A DNA stretch of 64,000 nucleotides from Nonomuraea dietziae (GTDB lineage: Bacteria; Actinomycetota; Actinomycetes; Streptosporangiales; Streptosporangiaceae). The notes beneath the pieces were generated by a model. That model worked only from the letters and a program-made list of their open reading frames with translations, had not been told where the DNA came from and ran no database searches. This document shows positions 34,801 to 42,282 of this stretch, in pieces; the stretch's first letter is position 1; each line of letters begins with the position of its first letter. The translations under genes were made by a program, and so were the position numbers. The DNA lies in NCBI RefSeq assembly GCF_014195505.1, contig NZ_JACIBV010000001.1:5952001-6016000 (forward strand). The letters are read 5' to 3'.

Positions 34801-35923
34801 GTATTACATGAACGCCACGGACAAAGCTGGATTCACAGAGACGCAGCCGTCCCATATACGCGGCATCGCCGACCGCCTGTGGCCGCAGTTGGAAAGCGGG
34901 CGGGTGACGGACCAGAGCCTCTGGCGCTGGTTGGAGCGTAACGGCGTCGACCCGACGAACGTCGACCAGGTTCGAGCGCTGGGTGAGCGGCTGTCGCCCG
35001 CTCATCTGATGGCGATGACCGTCTACACCGAATCGAGCCACTCCCTGATCAATCACGTCGCGCGCACACAACTGTGGACCGCCGGCCTGTCGGAGTCGGT
35101 GGTCCATCGCCGCTTGGCGGACAAGATACACCAGGCGGTCACGGCGTACCTGGACAACATGGCCGGCGGACAGCGGAGCAGCGGATACATCCCGGCAGTC
35201 GTCCATTCCGCGCTGTACCCCAGCGGTAGGAGCTCGCTGCACGAGCGCGCTCAGGCGTACGTCGACGCGGCACGCCGGGCGGACGAGGCGACGAAAGCGC
35301 TTGCCGAGCACCGGGCGGAGGGCCGGAAAGAGGAGGCCAGGCAGGCGGGCAAGGACCTCAGAGAAGCGCGCAGGGAACGGCAGGAGGCCTTGAACGATGT
35401 CAAAATGCAGCTGGGCAAGGGGCTCACGCGTCTGTTCGACGAGATGCGCTGGCACGTCGACATGGTGCACGACGCCATGATGCAACTGCCCGCCGTCGGT
35501 ACACCCGACCGTCCCGTCCTGGCCTACCGCGGAGACTGGTTGACGCCTGTGCACTCGCCCATCTACGGATCGAAATGGCATCCGCACGGGACCGCTCGCG
35601 AGTTCCTCAGCACCAGCCTGAGCCTGGAAGTGGCCGTCCGGTTCATGCTGGACAACCCGGCCGGCGACCGCAAGGTCCTGGTCGTCTATCAGCTCACCGG
35701 CCAGCAGGCCAGGGACATCTCCGTCTTCTCGGCCTACGCCTCCGAGAAGGAGGCCGTCCTCCCGCCCCGCTCCCGTACCGAGTGGGTCAGGGACCAGGAG
35801 CAGGTGGAAGGCGTGCGCGCAGACGTGGAACGGGTCATCACGGACATGGTGAACCGTCGTTCCCTCTCGGAGCCCCCGGACTATGAGATCATCGTCATGA
35901 GGGAGGCCCCCGGTGACGGTTGA
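31817..35923 (+). CDS. polymorphic ADP-ribosyltransferase toxin with CpnT-like N-terminus
   Basis: A protein of 1368 aa from GTG 31817. Residues 1-110 (VPDWAKPYVGWVVGMDWPEG onward) and the membrane-prone stretch VSALSGGAMGGLMGLLSGGL (about 197-216) match the N-terminus of the giant left protein. Residues about 300-605 are a low-complexity linker with repeated TPRQAA/TRRAA units. 614-1225 is an unknown domain (FDFERFYNDPRWSAD onward). The last 140 residues form an R-S-E ADP-ribosyltransferase: AYRGD with R1238, FLSTS at 1263-1267, and SEKE with E1310 and E1312, followed by AVLPPRS. This should transfer ADP-ribose from NAD+ to a target protein, probably at Arg. It lacks a signal peptide, so T7SS export is expected. 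Confidence 0.87.
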   Translation: MGFDGFLVPDWAKPYVGWVVGMDWPEGDETGCFRLADACVVAAHQLVEGTLADLPSSTNKIGSEWDGDAHLAFAQHVSEVAGGKVADLVTRLINTAIALNGVGVQIQYAKYMIEATVWLLIVQIAYLLAAAMASGGASLALIPPRVALARLTVAQIAKRTLLNIALFAGIVAGMDGGIQALQMAQGRRDELDARQLVVSALSGGAMGGLMGLLSGGLSRLATPALRAGLSRAEMTTAEKLLSAASSSLYGQAAQYALTGGITTAGTLLAEGNFSWEMLAKGITSSALGADGQHLTTTLPRGGGDPPPPHRTSGEGNPSSGPPPPSPSQADPPPGSHTPSTPKGDPPSPHPGPASTSDTSGPAGAAPGHPLNQINTNVTELAAHAPAPPGESVHHAQNADSPVGTKAHTSADQGGTPKSGTDSPGVLRSTDPVPAPRTAGERSDAGTPRQAADRGDGSTPRQAAEQSAGGTPRHGSNREEPGTARPEADGKGPGTTRQAADGDDGASTRRAADRDGADTTTHAAGRGAGDPSTQATGRGDSDPSAGTSRIERLLNHDGDPVPPSRLAEASTQTAHAGDVTPLRGEGDPLPPLRPAGESASHARVPDGAWNTTRAPFDFERFYNDPRWSADATRFEQRLGAYYFNNPETLDAARTALRKMRDVLLELTPRRSDESVEDFTRRVESVFFKDDLASAGQVGKRDVTLDDLLAHGNLRELVTAFYNGAYYNRENPHILGNALLDIMDNNRWNAARDAGLDVGEIRRSQHQLDERMHRPIIGRAEAMFMSDSNTFTRDPFGTGNVGMMSQRGVRDVSEMVSSQHSRRTRTDEEIQELGLHTTPEHYEGLGTPLGKFERAYIEEATQRKLDPDTPLPWREGATMHDLPSSRWAQKTSSAGFLVVDGVSGTTAKMLTAVKFLDLGPKTTEHFLGALMGWMLPGRDHSLFEVAKGAQIAGVGWMPLEPGTRPTAVDFYRNLPNIDLGTLRREVLPDGMFPHEARYYMNATDKAGFTETQPSHIRGIADRLWPQLESGRVTDQSLWRWLERNGVDPTNVDQVRALGERLSPAHLMAMTVYTESSHSLINHVARTQLWTAGLSESVVHRRLADKIHQAVTAYLDNMAGGQRSSGYIPAVVHSALYPSGRSSLHERAQAYVDAARRADEATKALAEHRAEGRKEEARQAGKDLREARRERQEALNDVKMQLGKGLTRLFDEMRWHVDMVHDAMMQLPAVGTPDRPVLAYRGDWLTPVHSPIYGSKWHPHGTAREFLSTSLSLEVAVRFMLDNPAGDRKVLVVYQLTGQQARDISVFSAYASEKEAVLPPRSRTEWVRDQEQVEGVRADVERVITDMVNRRSLSEPPDYEIIVMREAPGDG

Positions 35924-36638
35924 GTGGGCGGAGCTGGACGAGAGAGAGTGGCGGCTCTACGGCGGCATGCACCGGATGTTGCTACGCCTGGCGGGCCAGG
36001 TGCCCGACGGCCTGCTCACGCAGGCGCGCGCCATGCTGGCCGAAGGCGACCTGGCCTATCTGCCCGACGCCCTCACCATGGCAGCGGTTGAGCTCGGCGT
36101 GCCGCTGACGGCGCAGGAGGTGGAGATCCTGCGCGACCTCTTCGTGGCGCTCGGCATCGAGGGCGAGCCGACGGGTGTGGACCAGGTGGCGATCACAGAC
36201 ACCACCCGCGGCACCGGTCACCGCTTCAGTCCGGTATCGCCCGAGGTGGCGCAGCACGTACGCGTCCCCGCCGCCCTCGACCTCACTGCCGAAATCCCGG
36301 CGGAGCTGGCAGATCTGCAGGAAGAGCTGGTCGATCTCACTGATCACCTCGTGGTCGACGCGCTCAGCGAACATGCGGGAACGAGGGCGATCTGGCGTAC
36401 CTGGCGTTCGGGTCCCGAGAGGCTCGCGAACGAGGACGTGAAGGGCTGGCGCCGGGTCTACCTCGCAGAGGTCGAGCCCGGCGTCCTGGCCTGGGAACTG
36501 ACGTTGGAGGCCCAGACCGAGCTCACTCAGATGAGTGAGAGCGATCCGCAGGTGGAGGTGTACTGGAGCAGTGAGGAACTGCCGCCCTATCACCGTGCCG
36601 CCCGCGAGGCCGCCACTCTCCTGTGGAAACGCCGCTGA
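35913..36638 (+). CDS. probable immunity protein for the ADP-ribosyltransferase toxin
   Basis: A protein of 241 aa from GTG 35913, which overlaps the toxin end by 11 bp; GGGAGG lies just upstream. It is acidic and helical at the N-terminus (GGMHRMLLRLAGQVPDGLLT), with strands at the C-terminus (LAWELTLEAQTELTQ, DPQVEVYWSSEELPPYH). No known family. The tight coupling to a toxin gene, similar to other toxin-immunity pairs, is the ground for the call. Confidence 0.65.
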   Translation: MTVEWAELDEREWRLYGGMHRMLLRLAGQVPDGLLTQARAMLAEGDLAYLPDALTMAAVELGVPLTAQEVEILRDLFVALGIEGEPTGVDQVAITDTTRGTGHRFSPVSPEVAQHVRVPAALDLTAEIPAELADLQEELVDLTDHLVVDALSEHAGTRAIWRTWRSGPERLANEDVKGWRRVYLAEVEPGVLAWELTLEAQTELTQMSESDPQVEVYWSSEELPPYHRAAREAATLLWKRR

Positions 36639-36880
36639 CCGGGTGCTAGCCGGGGCGAGCAGGACCGCGGCACCTTAGAGCGCGACGCCCAGCACACGCT
36701 TCAGCCATGGGAGCTCCCTTCCAGATCGCCGAGGCGGGGTGCCACCGCGCGGCGTGACAGTGACCGGTGCCACTCAGGGCCGGGCCTGTGACGGGGTGGG
36801 TGAGGCGATGTGCGACTTTCTGTCACATCGGGAACGGCTGTCTCGTCCAGTCGTCAGTTCAACCGAGACAGGAGGTCGTC

Positions 36881-37273
36881 ATGGCACGGTCTGTCACGAA
36901 TGTGGTCGTGGCCCTGAGCGCGCTGTACACGCTGGTCTTCGGCGTCTGGATGTGGGGATGGCCGCAGTCGTTCGCCGAATACGTCAACTTTCCCCCTCAT
37001 GAGCACTTCCTGCACGACCTGGGCGCCTTCCACGTCGGCATCGGGATCGCCCTGGTGGCGGCGCTGGTGTGGCGGGACGCGATCCTGGTCGTCCTTGTCG
37101 GCCTCGCCACGGCCGGCCTGATCCACACGGTGAACCACGCGATGGACTCCCATCTCGGCGGCGCCGTGAGTGATCCCTACGTGATCGGCGCTCAGGCCCT
37201 CGTCGCGGTGGTGGGCATCGTGTTCCGCGCCCGCCACCTGCGTGTGAGCGGGGCGAAGGAGCAGGCGCGATGA
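36881..37273 (+). CDS. four-helix membrane protein
   Basis: A protein of 130 aa, ATG 36881 behind AGGAGG. It has four predicted helices. WGWPQSFAEYVNFPPHEHFLHDLGAFHVGIGIALV and LIHTVNHAMDSHLGG carry several His residues in loops. No family is recognised. Its stop overlaps the next start (ATGA), so it forms an operon with the epimerase. Confidence 0.72.
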   Translation: MARSVTNVVVALSALYTLVFGVWMWGWPQSFAEYVNFPPHEHFLHDLGAFHVGIGIALVAALVWRDAILVVLVGLATAGLIHTVNHAMDSHLGGAVSDPYVIGAQALVAVVGIVFRARHLRVSGAKEQAR

Positions 37274-38193
37274 GGGTGGTGCTCGCCGGTGCCACCGGTG
37301 CGATCGGGCGGCCGCTGCTGTCGGCGCTGGCCGCCTCGGGGCACGAGGTGATCGCGGTCATCCGCGATCCCGCCAAGCGGCGGCTCGTGGCGGATCGCGG
37401 CGCGCTCCCTGTGATCGCGGATGTGATGGATCGCGACGGCCTGCTGCGCGCGGTCGACGGCCACGCCGCCGACGTGGTCATGCACCAGGCCACGGCGCTG
37501 CGGGAGGCCGGGCGCAGGCTGCGCCCCGACGACCCCACCATCCTCCTGCGCGGCAGGGGGACCGAGCATCTCCTCGAGGCCGCGCGGGCGGTGGGCGCGC
37601 GTCGCTTCGTCACCCAGTCGCTGATCACCGGGTACGGCTACCGCGATCACGGCACCAGGGTCCTGACCGAGAACGACGTCTTCGGCCTGCACGCCGGCAA
37701 CGTGGGCGACCTGGTGACGGACTCCAGCGTGGCCACCGAGCGGCAGGTGTTCGCCGCGGACGGCATCGAGGGCATCGCGCTGCGGTACGGGATGTTCTAC
37801 GGCAGGCACGCGTTCAGCGACATGTTCGCCGACCTGATGCGTAAGCGGGCTCCGGTGCTGCCGCGGGGGGAGACGGGGACCACGTCCTTCATCCACGTGG
37901 AGGACGCGGCGACGGCCGCGGTCGCGGCCATGGAGCGCGGCCGTGACGGAGAGGCGTACAACATCGTGGACGACCAGCCCACGAGCTGGCGAACCTTCCT
38001 CACCGCGGTCGCCCGAGCACACGGCACCCCTCGTCCTGTCGTGACGCCACGGTGGCTGATCCGGCTGGCCGTACCGTATCTGGGCTGTCTGATGATCGAC
38101 ACGACGATGCGGGTCTCCCACGCCAAGGCCACCAGGGAGCTGGGCTGGACCCCGGTGTACCGGAACCTGCGCGAAGGTCTGGGGCTCGGCTGA
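37270..38193 (+). CDS. NAD-dependent epimerase/dehydratase family protein
   Basis: A protein of 307 aa. MRVVLAGATGAIGRPLLSAL is the Rossmann GxxGxxG at residues 7-13. VGARRFVTQSLITGYGYRDHG occupies the position of the active-site strand. FIHVEDAATAAVAAMERG is a typical SDR-e stretch. It lacks a clear YxxxK, so catalytic activity is uncertain. It is the second gene of a two-gene operon and ends at a strong terminator. Confidence 0.85.
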   Translation: MRVVLAGATGAIGRPLLSALAASGHEVIAVIRDPAKRRLVADRGALPVIADVMDRDGLLRAVDGHAADVVMHQATALREAGRRLRPDDPTILLRGRGTEHLLEAARAVGARRFVTQSLITGYGYRDHGTRVLTENDVFGLHAGNVGDLVTDSSVATERQVFAADGIEGIALRYGMFYGRHAFSDMFADLMRKRAPVLPRGETGTTSFIHVEDAATAAVAAMERGRDGEAYNIVDDQPTSWRTFLTAVARAHGTPRPVVTPRWLIRLAVPYLGCLMIDTTMRVSHAKATRELGWTPVYRNLREGLGLG

Positions 38194-38225
38194 GACGGCG
38201 GGCCCGCGATCGCGACCTCTGGACG

Positions 38226-38267
38226 GTTCCATGCAGGCCGGGTGGGGACCCGTCACCTGCATGGAAC
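38226..38267. terminator. bidirectional terminator between convergent genes
   Basis: A 12-bp perfect stem GTTCCATGCAGG / CCTGCATGGAAC (38226-38237 and 38256-38267) encloses a second stem CGGGT-GGGG-ACCCG. It lies between the epimerase stop (38193) and the convergent anti-sigma-like gene stop (38272). Confidence 0.8.
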
Positions 38268-38271
38268 GGCC

Positions 38272-39111
38272 CTAGCCGGCCGGCGTGGACGCCGGAGACT
38301 CAGCCTCTGACAGAGGGGCGCCGGTCGGGGCGGGCTCGCCCTTCCCTGGGCGGTCGTAGATTCCGACGGCCCACCTGCCTGGTACCTCGCCGACCTTGGC
38401 CAACAGGCGTTCGCGCACCCTGGGGTTCATCAGCTCCAGGGACTGGGCCCTCTCGTCACATCCTTTCGACTTCCCGGGCGGCCGGCAGCCCGTGACGGCT
38501 TCCGCGACCTCCCGGACCGGGGCGTCCGCGGGAAAGATCCAGACCTGCAAGGACTGCGGACGCTTCAGCCAGCCGGAGGGCGCCGAAAGCCGGTCGTGAT
38601 GCCCGCCCACCGACTCGCCGCAGCGCCCGGACGAACCGCCCATCTCGCCGCCCTTGAGCTTGCTCCTGATGACCACCCACGCCTGGGGATCGTCGCAGAC
38701 CAGCTTGTACCCGGTGGAGAAGCTGGTCGGAGTGAAGGTCACCGTCCGGGCCACGCCCATCGTCTGGAACCGCTGGGAGTCGATGAGGGAGAGGTCAAAT
38801 CTGACGGCCCCCAGCACCACGGGCATCGTCTCGGGCAGCTTCGGTCCTGGCTCGACCCGGGCCGAGTCCACAGGACGCTGGGCGACCGACGTCTCACCAG
38901 GGCCGGGCGGTCCGGCCGGCAGGCCGCTCACCAGTCCGACGGCGATGACCGCGAAAGCCGCCGCCGCACCGCCCGTCACCACCCGCCGGGTACGGCGGAT
39001 GCGGTGGCCCCGCCGTACGATCGCGTCGAGATCGGCGGACGGTTCGCGGCCGGCTCGTTCCTGGACCCGCACGGTCAGGAGCCTGCGCAGATCGCTCTCG
39101 GTGTGCTTCAT
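38272..39111 (-). CDS. putative anti-sigma factor (single-pass membrane protein)
   Basis: A protein of 279 aa. The cytoplasmic N-terminus (MKHTESDLRRLLTVRVQERA to DAIVRRGHRIRRTRRVV) is followed by one membrane span (TGGAAAAFAVIAVGLVSGLP, around 45-66). A large outside domain contains four Cys residues (LVCDDP, GRCGES, TGCRPPG, KGCDE), probably two disulfides. It overlaps the sigma gene (ATGA). Pairs of this form are common for SigE-family sigma factors, the partner probably holding sigma at the membrane. The role is inferred from context. Confidence 0.72.
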   Translation of the reverse strand: MKHTESDLRRLLTVRVQERAGREPSADLDAIVRRGHRIRRTRRVVTGGAAAAFAVIAVGLVSGLPAGPPGPGETSVAQRPVDSARVEPGPKLPETMPVVLGAVRFDLSLIDSQRFQTMGVARTVTFTPTSFSTGYKLVCDDPQAWVVIRSKLKGGEMGGSSGRCGESVGGHHDRLSAPSGWLKRPQSLQVWIFPADAPVREVAEAVTGCRPPGKSKGCDERAQSLELMNPRVRERLLAKVGEVPGRWAVGIYDRPGKGEPAPTGAPLSEAESPASTPAG

Positions 39112-39608
39112 CGCTTGACCCTCTCCATGTTCATGGTCTGCATGTCCGGATCGACCCGTAGACGGGTGAGCGCCCGGCTGAGCTGGCTCTTCACCGCTCC
39201 CAGCGAGCAACCGACGATGTCGGCGACCTGGGTGAGCGTTCGTCCCTCGAAGTAGTGCAGAACGACCACCGCGCGCTGGCGCGGGGAGAGTGTGCCGATC
39301 GCGCTCCACATCGCGGCCTGATCGGCCACTTCGGCAGCCGCGTCGCGCGGATCGGCCGCCTCGGGGACCCGTTCGGCAGGCACCTCCCCGCGCCAGCGCC
39401 TGCGCCACCACGACGCGTGGGTGTTCACGATGATCCGGTAGACGTACGGGTCGGGGTTGCCCTCGATCCGCCGCCAGGCGACCCAGGCCTTCGCCAGCGC
39501 GGTCTGCACCAGATCCTCTGCCGTGCCCCAGTCCCGGGCGAGGAGGTACGCCATCCGGCACAGCCCCAGATGCCGGTGCGCCACATACTCGGTGAACCCG
39601 TCGTCCAT
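39108..39608 (-). CDS. ECF RNA polymerase sigma factor, SigE family
   Basis: A protein of 166 aa. Region 2 begins FTEYVAHRHLGLCRMAYLLARDWGTAEDLVQTALAKAW. Region 4 has LSPRQRAVVVLHYFEGRTLTQVADIVGCSLGAVKSQLSRAL. Length and sequence match the actinomycete SigE family of ECF sigma factors. It is cotranscribed with the membrane protein gene. The region between 39609 and 39694 holds its promoter and that of the divergent TetR gene. Confidence 0.92.
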   Translation of the reverse strand: MDDGFTEYVAHRHLGLCRMAYLLARDWGTAEDLVQTALAKAWVAWRRIEGNPDPYVYRIIVNTHASWWRRRWRGEVPAERVPEAADPRDAAAEVADQAAMWSAIGTLSPRQRAVVVLHYFEGRTLTQVADIVGCSLGAVKSQLSRALTRLRVDPDMQTMNMERVKR

Positions 39609-39694
39609 CCATCAACTCCGTCTCGTTGTCTCCGGCGATGACTACCGTTCGGGAGGCGCGTTCGGATGACAGGCGACCACAACTCGACAATATT

Positions 39695-39712
39695 ATGTAG
39701 ATCGGTCTACAT
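39695..39712. promoter_or_regulatory. TetR operator, first of two matching sites
   Basis: ATGTAGATC-GGTCTACAT is an 18-bp inverted repeat with one mismatch per arm, just upstream of the TetR start (39720) and touching a -10-like TATTAT (39691-39696). The same core recurs at 40371. Confidence 0.7.
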
Positions 39713-39719
39713 TCTCCTC

Positions 39720-40292
39720 ATGGTAGTCAAAGGGGATCAGACGCGGACCAGGTTGATCGACGCCGCCCGCACTCTGGTCGAGGCGCGGGGGTACTTCGGC
39801 ACCGGGCTCAACGAGGTGATCGAGGCGGGCAGGGCCCCGAGGGGGTCGCTGTACCACCACTTCCCCGGCGGCAAGGACCAGTTGACCGCGGAGGCCCTCG
39901 TCGTCTCCGCCCGGGAGATCGACGCGTTGATCAGGAGCCTCGCGGAGGGTGTCACCGACACCAGGGAGCTGATCGAGGCGGTGCTGGACGCGCTGGCCGA
40001 CCGCATGGAGGAGGCCGGGTACGCCAAGGGATGCCCGATCGCCACGGTCGCCCTGGAGGTGGCGGCGACCAACGCCTCGTTGCAGCAGGTCTGCGCGGAG
40101 GCCTACGACGGCTGGGAAAGGGCGCTCGCCGACCGCCTGGTCGCCGACGGCCACGGCCGCGACCATGCCGAGGACCTCGCGTGCTCCTTGCTCGCCCTCG
40201 TCGAGGGGGCGCTCGTCCTGGCCCGCGCCCGGCGCAGTCGCGTGCCGATCGAGCGGGCACGACGTTCCGCGGCGGTCCTGCTCGGAGCCTGA
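39720..40292 (+). CDS. TetR family regulator (LmrA/YxaF type)
   Basis: A protein of 190 aa. The helix-turn-helix is TRLIDAARTLVEARGYFGTG, then AGRAPRGSLYHHFPGGKDQL. The C-terminal half (ATVALEVAATNASLQQVCAE, ALVEGALVLARARRS) matches the LmrA/YxaF-like C-terminal domain. ATG 39720 is taken rather than upstream in-frame codons, because the operator lies directly before it. It likely represses itself and the fusion gene at 40396, both preceded by the same site. Confidence 0.9.
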   Translation: MVVKGDQTRTRLIDAARTLVEARGYFGTGLNEVIEAGRAPRGSLYHHFPGGKDQLTAEALVVSAREIDALIRSLAEGVTDTRELIEAVLDALADRMEEAGYAKGCPIATVALEVAATNASLQQVCAEAYDGWERALADRLVADGHGRDHAEDLACSLLALVEGALVLARARRSRVPIERARRSAAVLLGA

Positions 40293-40370
40293 GAAGACGA
40301 CCGCGGCGGGCGGAGAGAGGCCCGCCATAGGTCCGCGGGAACACCCCTGCTTTCTTCTGTCCATAAAATA

Positions 40371-40386
40371 TGTAGATCGGTCTAGA
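40371..40386. promoter_or_regulatory. TetR operator, second matching site
   Basis: TGTAGATCGGTCTAGA matches the site at 39695-39712 over its 14-base core. It sits directly after a TAAAAT (40364-40369) usable as -10 and 10 bp before the ATG of the SDR-hydrolase fusion gene. Confidence 0.7.
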
Positions 40387-40395
40387 GAGGCGCTC

Positions 40396-42234
40396 ATGGA
40401 AACGAAGCCCGAGACCCTGGTCGTCGGTGCCACCGGCCTCATCGGCCGCCGGCTCACAGCGGAGCTGCTCAGGCAGGGACGGGCGGTCGCCGTGACCGTC
40501 CGCGGCGGGTCAGCCCGCGGTGCGCAGTTGCGCACCTGGCTCAGGGAGCACGACATCGACGAAGAGGCGCTCACCGTCGTCACGGCCGACATCACCCGGC
40601 CGGGGCTCGGGCTCGACCCCGGTGACGGAGAGCGGCTGAGTTCCGTACGGGACGTCTTCAACGCCGCCGGCGTGTACCGCTTCGGTCTGGGGCGCGAGGA
40701 GGCCAGGCGAGCCAACGTCGACGGTGTCGTGAACGTCCTGCGCTGGGCTGCTACACGCCCGGAGTTGCGGCGCGTGGTCCACATCTCGGGGTACCGCGTC
40801 GGGGCGGCGGACCCGCTCCCTTACCCCGTTCCCGAGGACCGGCTGGCCCGGCTGTACCGGCGGTACGGCTCGTACGAGGCGTCGAAGCGCGAGGGCGATG
40901 CCGCGGCACGGGCCATCGCCGCACGCGAGGGCATCGCGTTGACCGTGGTCAATCCCGCGACCGTGATCGGGGACTCGATGACGGGCGAAGCCGGTCAGTA
41001 CCTCGGCCTGGCCGGCCTGGTCGAGCAGCTGTGGACGGGGCGGCTCCCAGCGCTGGCCGGTACGCGACGCACGTTCGTCCCCGTGGTCACCGTGGATCAC
41101 CTCGCCCGCTTCCTGGCCGCCGTCCCCGAGCACGACGAGGGGCCCTACCGCGCTCACTGGCTCCTGGACGACGCCACCCCACCGCTGCCCGACCTGGTCG
41201 CGCTGCTGGCCCGCCACCTCGGGGTGCGCGCGCCCCGCGCGGTGCTCCCGGTCGGCCTCGTACGGCGGCTGCCTCGCGCGATCACCGGAGTCGACCCCGA
41301 GACGCTGACCTTCCTGTCCGAAGATCGCTACGACACCTCTTCCGCCGATGCGCTGGCCAGGGCCGCCGGGCTGAGCCATCCGCCCGTGCGGGACGCCGCG
41401 CGCCGCTGGGCGGACCGGCTCGTCGCGGAGCGGTTCGGCCGCGCCCAGCCGCCGCTGCCCGGTGGATTCCACCTCGTCGCCGGAGCGCGGACCTACCTCG
41501 CGGGTGATCGTGTGTCTCCCGGCTACGTCCTGCTCCACGGCCTGCCGCTCGACGCCGAGACCTGGCAAGGCGTGCTGCCCGAGCTGGACGGCACCGCCCT
41601 GGTGGCCGACCTCCCGGGGCTGGGCCGCTCCAGCCGTACCGCCGCCGACCCCGCCGACTGGCTCACCGAGCTCTTCGCTCCCCTCACCAGCAGGCCGGTC
41701 CTCGTCGCGCACTCGGCGGGCGCCGCGCCCGCCCTTCGCCACGCCCACGCCCACCCTGAACGGGTCGCGGGTCTGGTCCTCGTCTCGCCCTACTTCCTCC
41801 AGCGGCGCCCCCGGTGGCACCTGCGCGCACCCGCGCTCGTCGGGCCCCTCATCCGGACGGCTTCAGCCCGGCGGCTCGGCGAGGCGCTGCTCGGCCCTGC
41901 CGTCACCGACGCCGCCACGCCGCGCGCGTTGGACGACGCGGTCGCCCAGCTGCGACGGCCGGGGGTCGCCCGGCGCACTGCGGGATGGCTGCACCGGGCG
42001 CAACGTCACACCGAGCGCGCCGAGCTGCGGGCGCTGACGGCCACCTGCCCGGTCCCGGTCCACCTCGTCATCGGCGAGTTCGACCCGCTCGTCGGCGACG
42101 CCCCCGATGCCGCCGTGACCGTCGTTGCAGGAGCCGGCCACCACCCGCAGCTCAGCCATCCCGCCCAGGTGGCCGCGGTCGCCAGAGCAGCCGTCGGGAT
42201 CGGTCAGCCCCGAGCGGTGCGACACCCACGGTGA
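40396..42234 (+). CDS. fusion of an NAD(P)-binding SDR and an alpha/beta hydrolase
   Basis: A protein of 612 aa. Residues 1-350: extended SDR with LVVGATGLIGRRLTAEL (GxxGxxG), and RYGSYEASKREGD, whose YEASK supplies the YxxxK catalytic pair. Residues 375-610: alpha/beta hydrolase with VLLHGLPLDAETW (oxyanion hole), LVAHSAGAAPAL (nucleophile elbow), FDPLVGD (Asp) and GAGHHPQLSH (His). Two complete enzymes in one chain suggest consecutive steps on one substrate. An AGAGAGG ribosome site precedes ATG 40396. Repressed presumably by the TetR gene upstream. Confidence 0.88.
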   Translation: METKPETLVVGATGLIGRRLTAELLRQGRAVAVTVRGGSARGAQLRTWLREHDIDEEALTVVTADITRPGLGLDPGDGERLSSVRDVFNAAGVYRFGLGREEARRANVDGVVNVLRWAATRPELRRVVHISGYRVGAADPLPYPVPEDRLARLYRRYGSYEASKREGDAAARAIAAREGIALTVVNPATVIGDSMTGEAGQYLGLAGLVEQLWTGRLPALAGTRRTFVPVVTVDHLARFLAAVPEHDEGPYRAHWLLDDATPPLPDLVALLARHLGVRAPRAVLPVGLVRRLPRAITGVDPETLTFLSEDRYDTSSADALARAAGLSHPPVRDAARRWADRLVAERFGRAQPPLPGGFHLVAGARTYLAGDRVSPGYVLLHGLPLDAETWQGVLPELDGTALVADLPGLGRSSRTAADPADWLTELFAPLTSRPVLVAHSAGAAPALRHAHAHPERVAGLVLVSPYFLQRRPRWHLRAPALVGPLIRTASARRLGEALLGPAVTDAATPRALDDAVAQLRRPGVARRTAGWLHRAQRHTERAELRALTATCPVPVHLVIGEFDPLVGDAPDAAVTVVAGAGHHPQLSHPAQVAAVARAAVGIGQPRAVRHPR

Positions 42235-42282
42235 TCGGCGCCGCGGTAGGCCGCCCCACGGCCGGCCTCGCATCCTGGGGGT

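Noticed and set aside
36639..36880. Possible small gene between the immunity gene and the membrane protein gene
   Set aside because: Short frames here lack ribosome sites and normal composition; the region reads as leader with a strong AGGAGG just before 36881.
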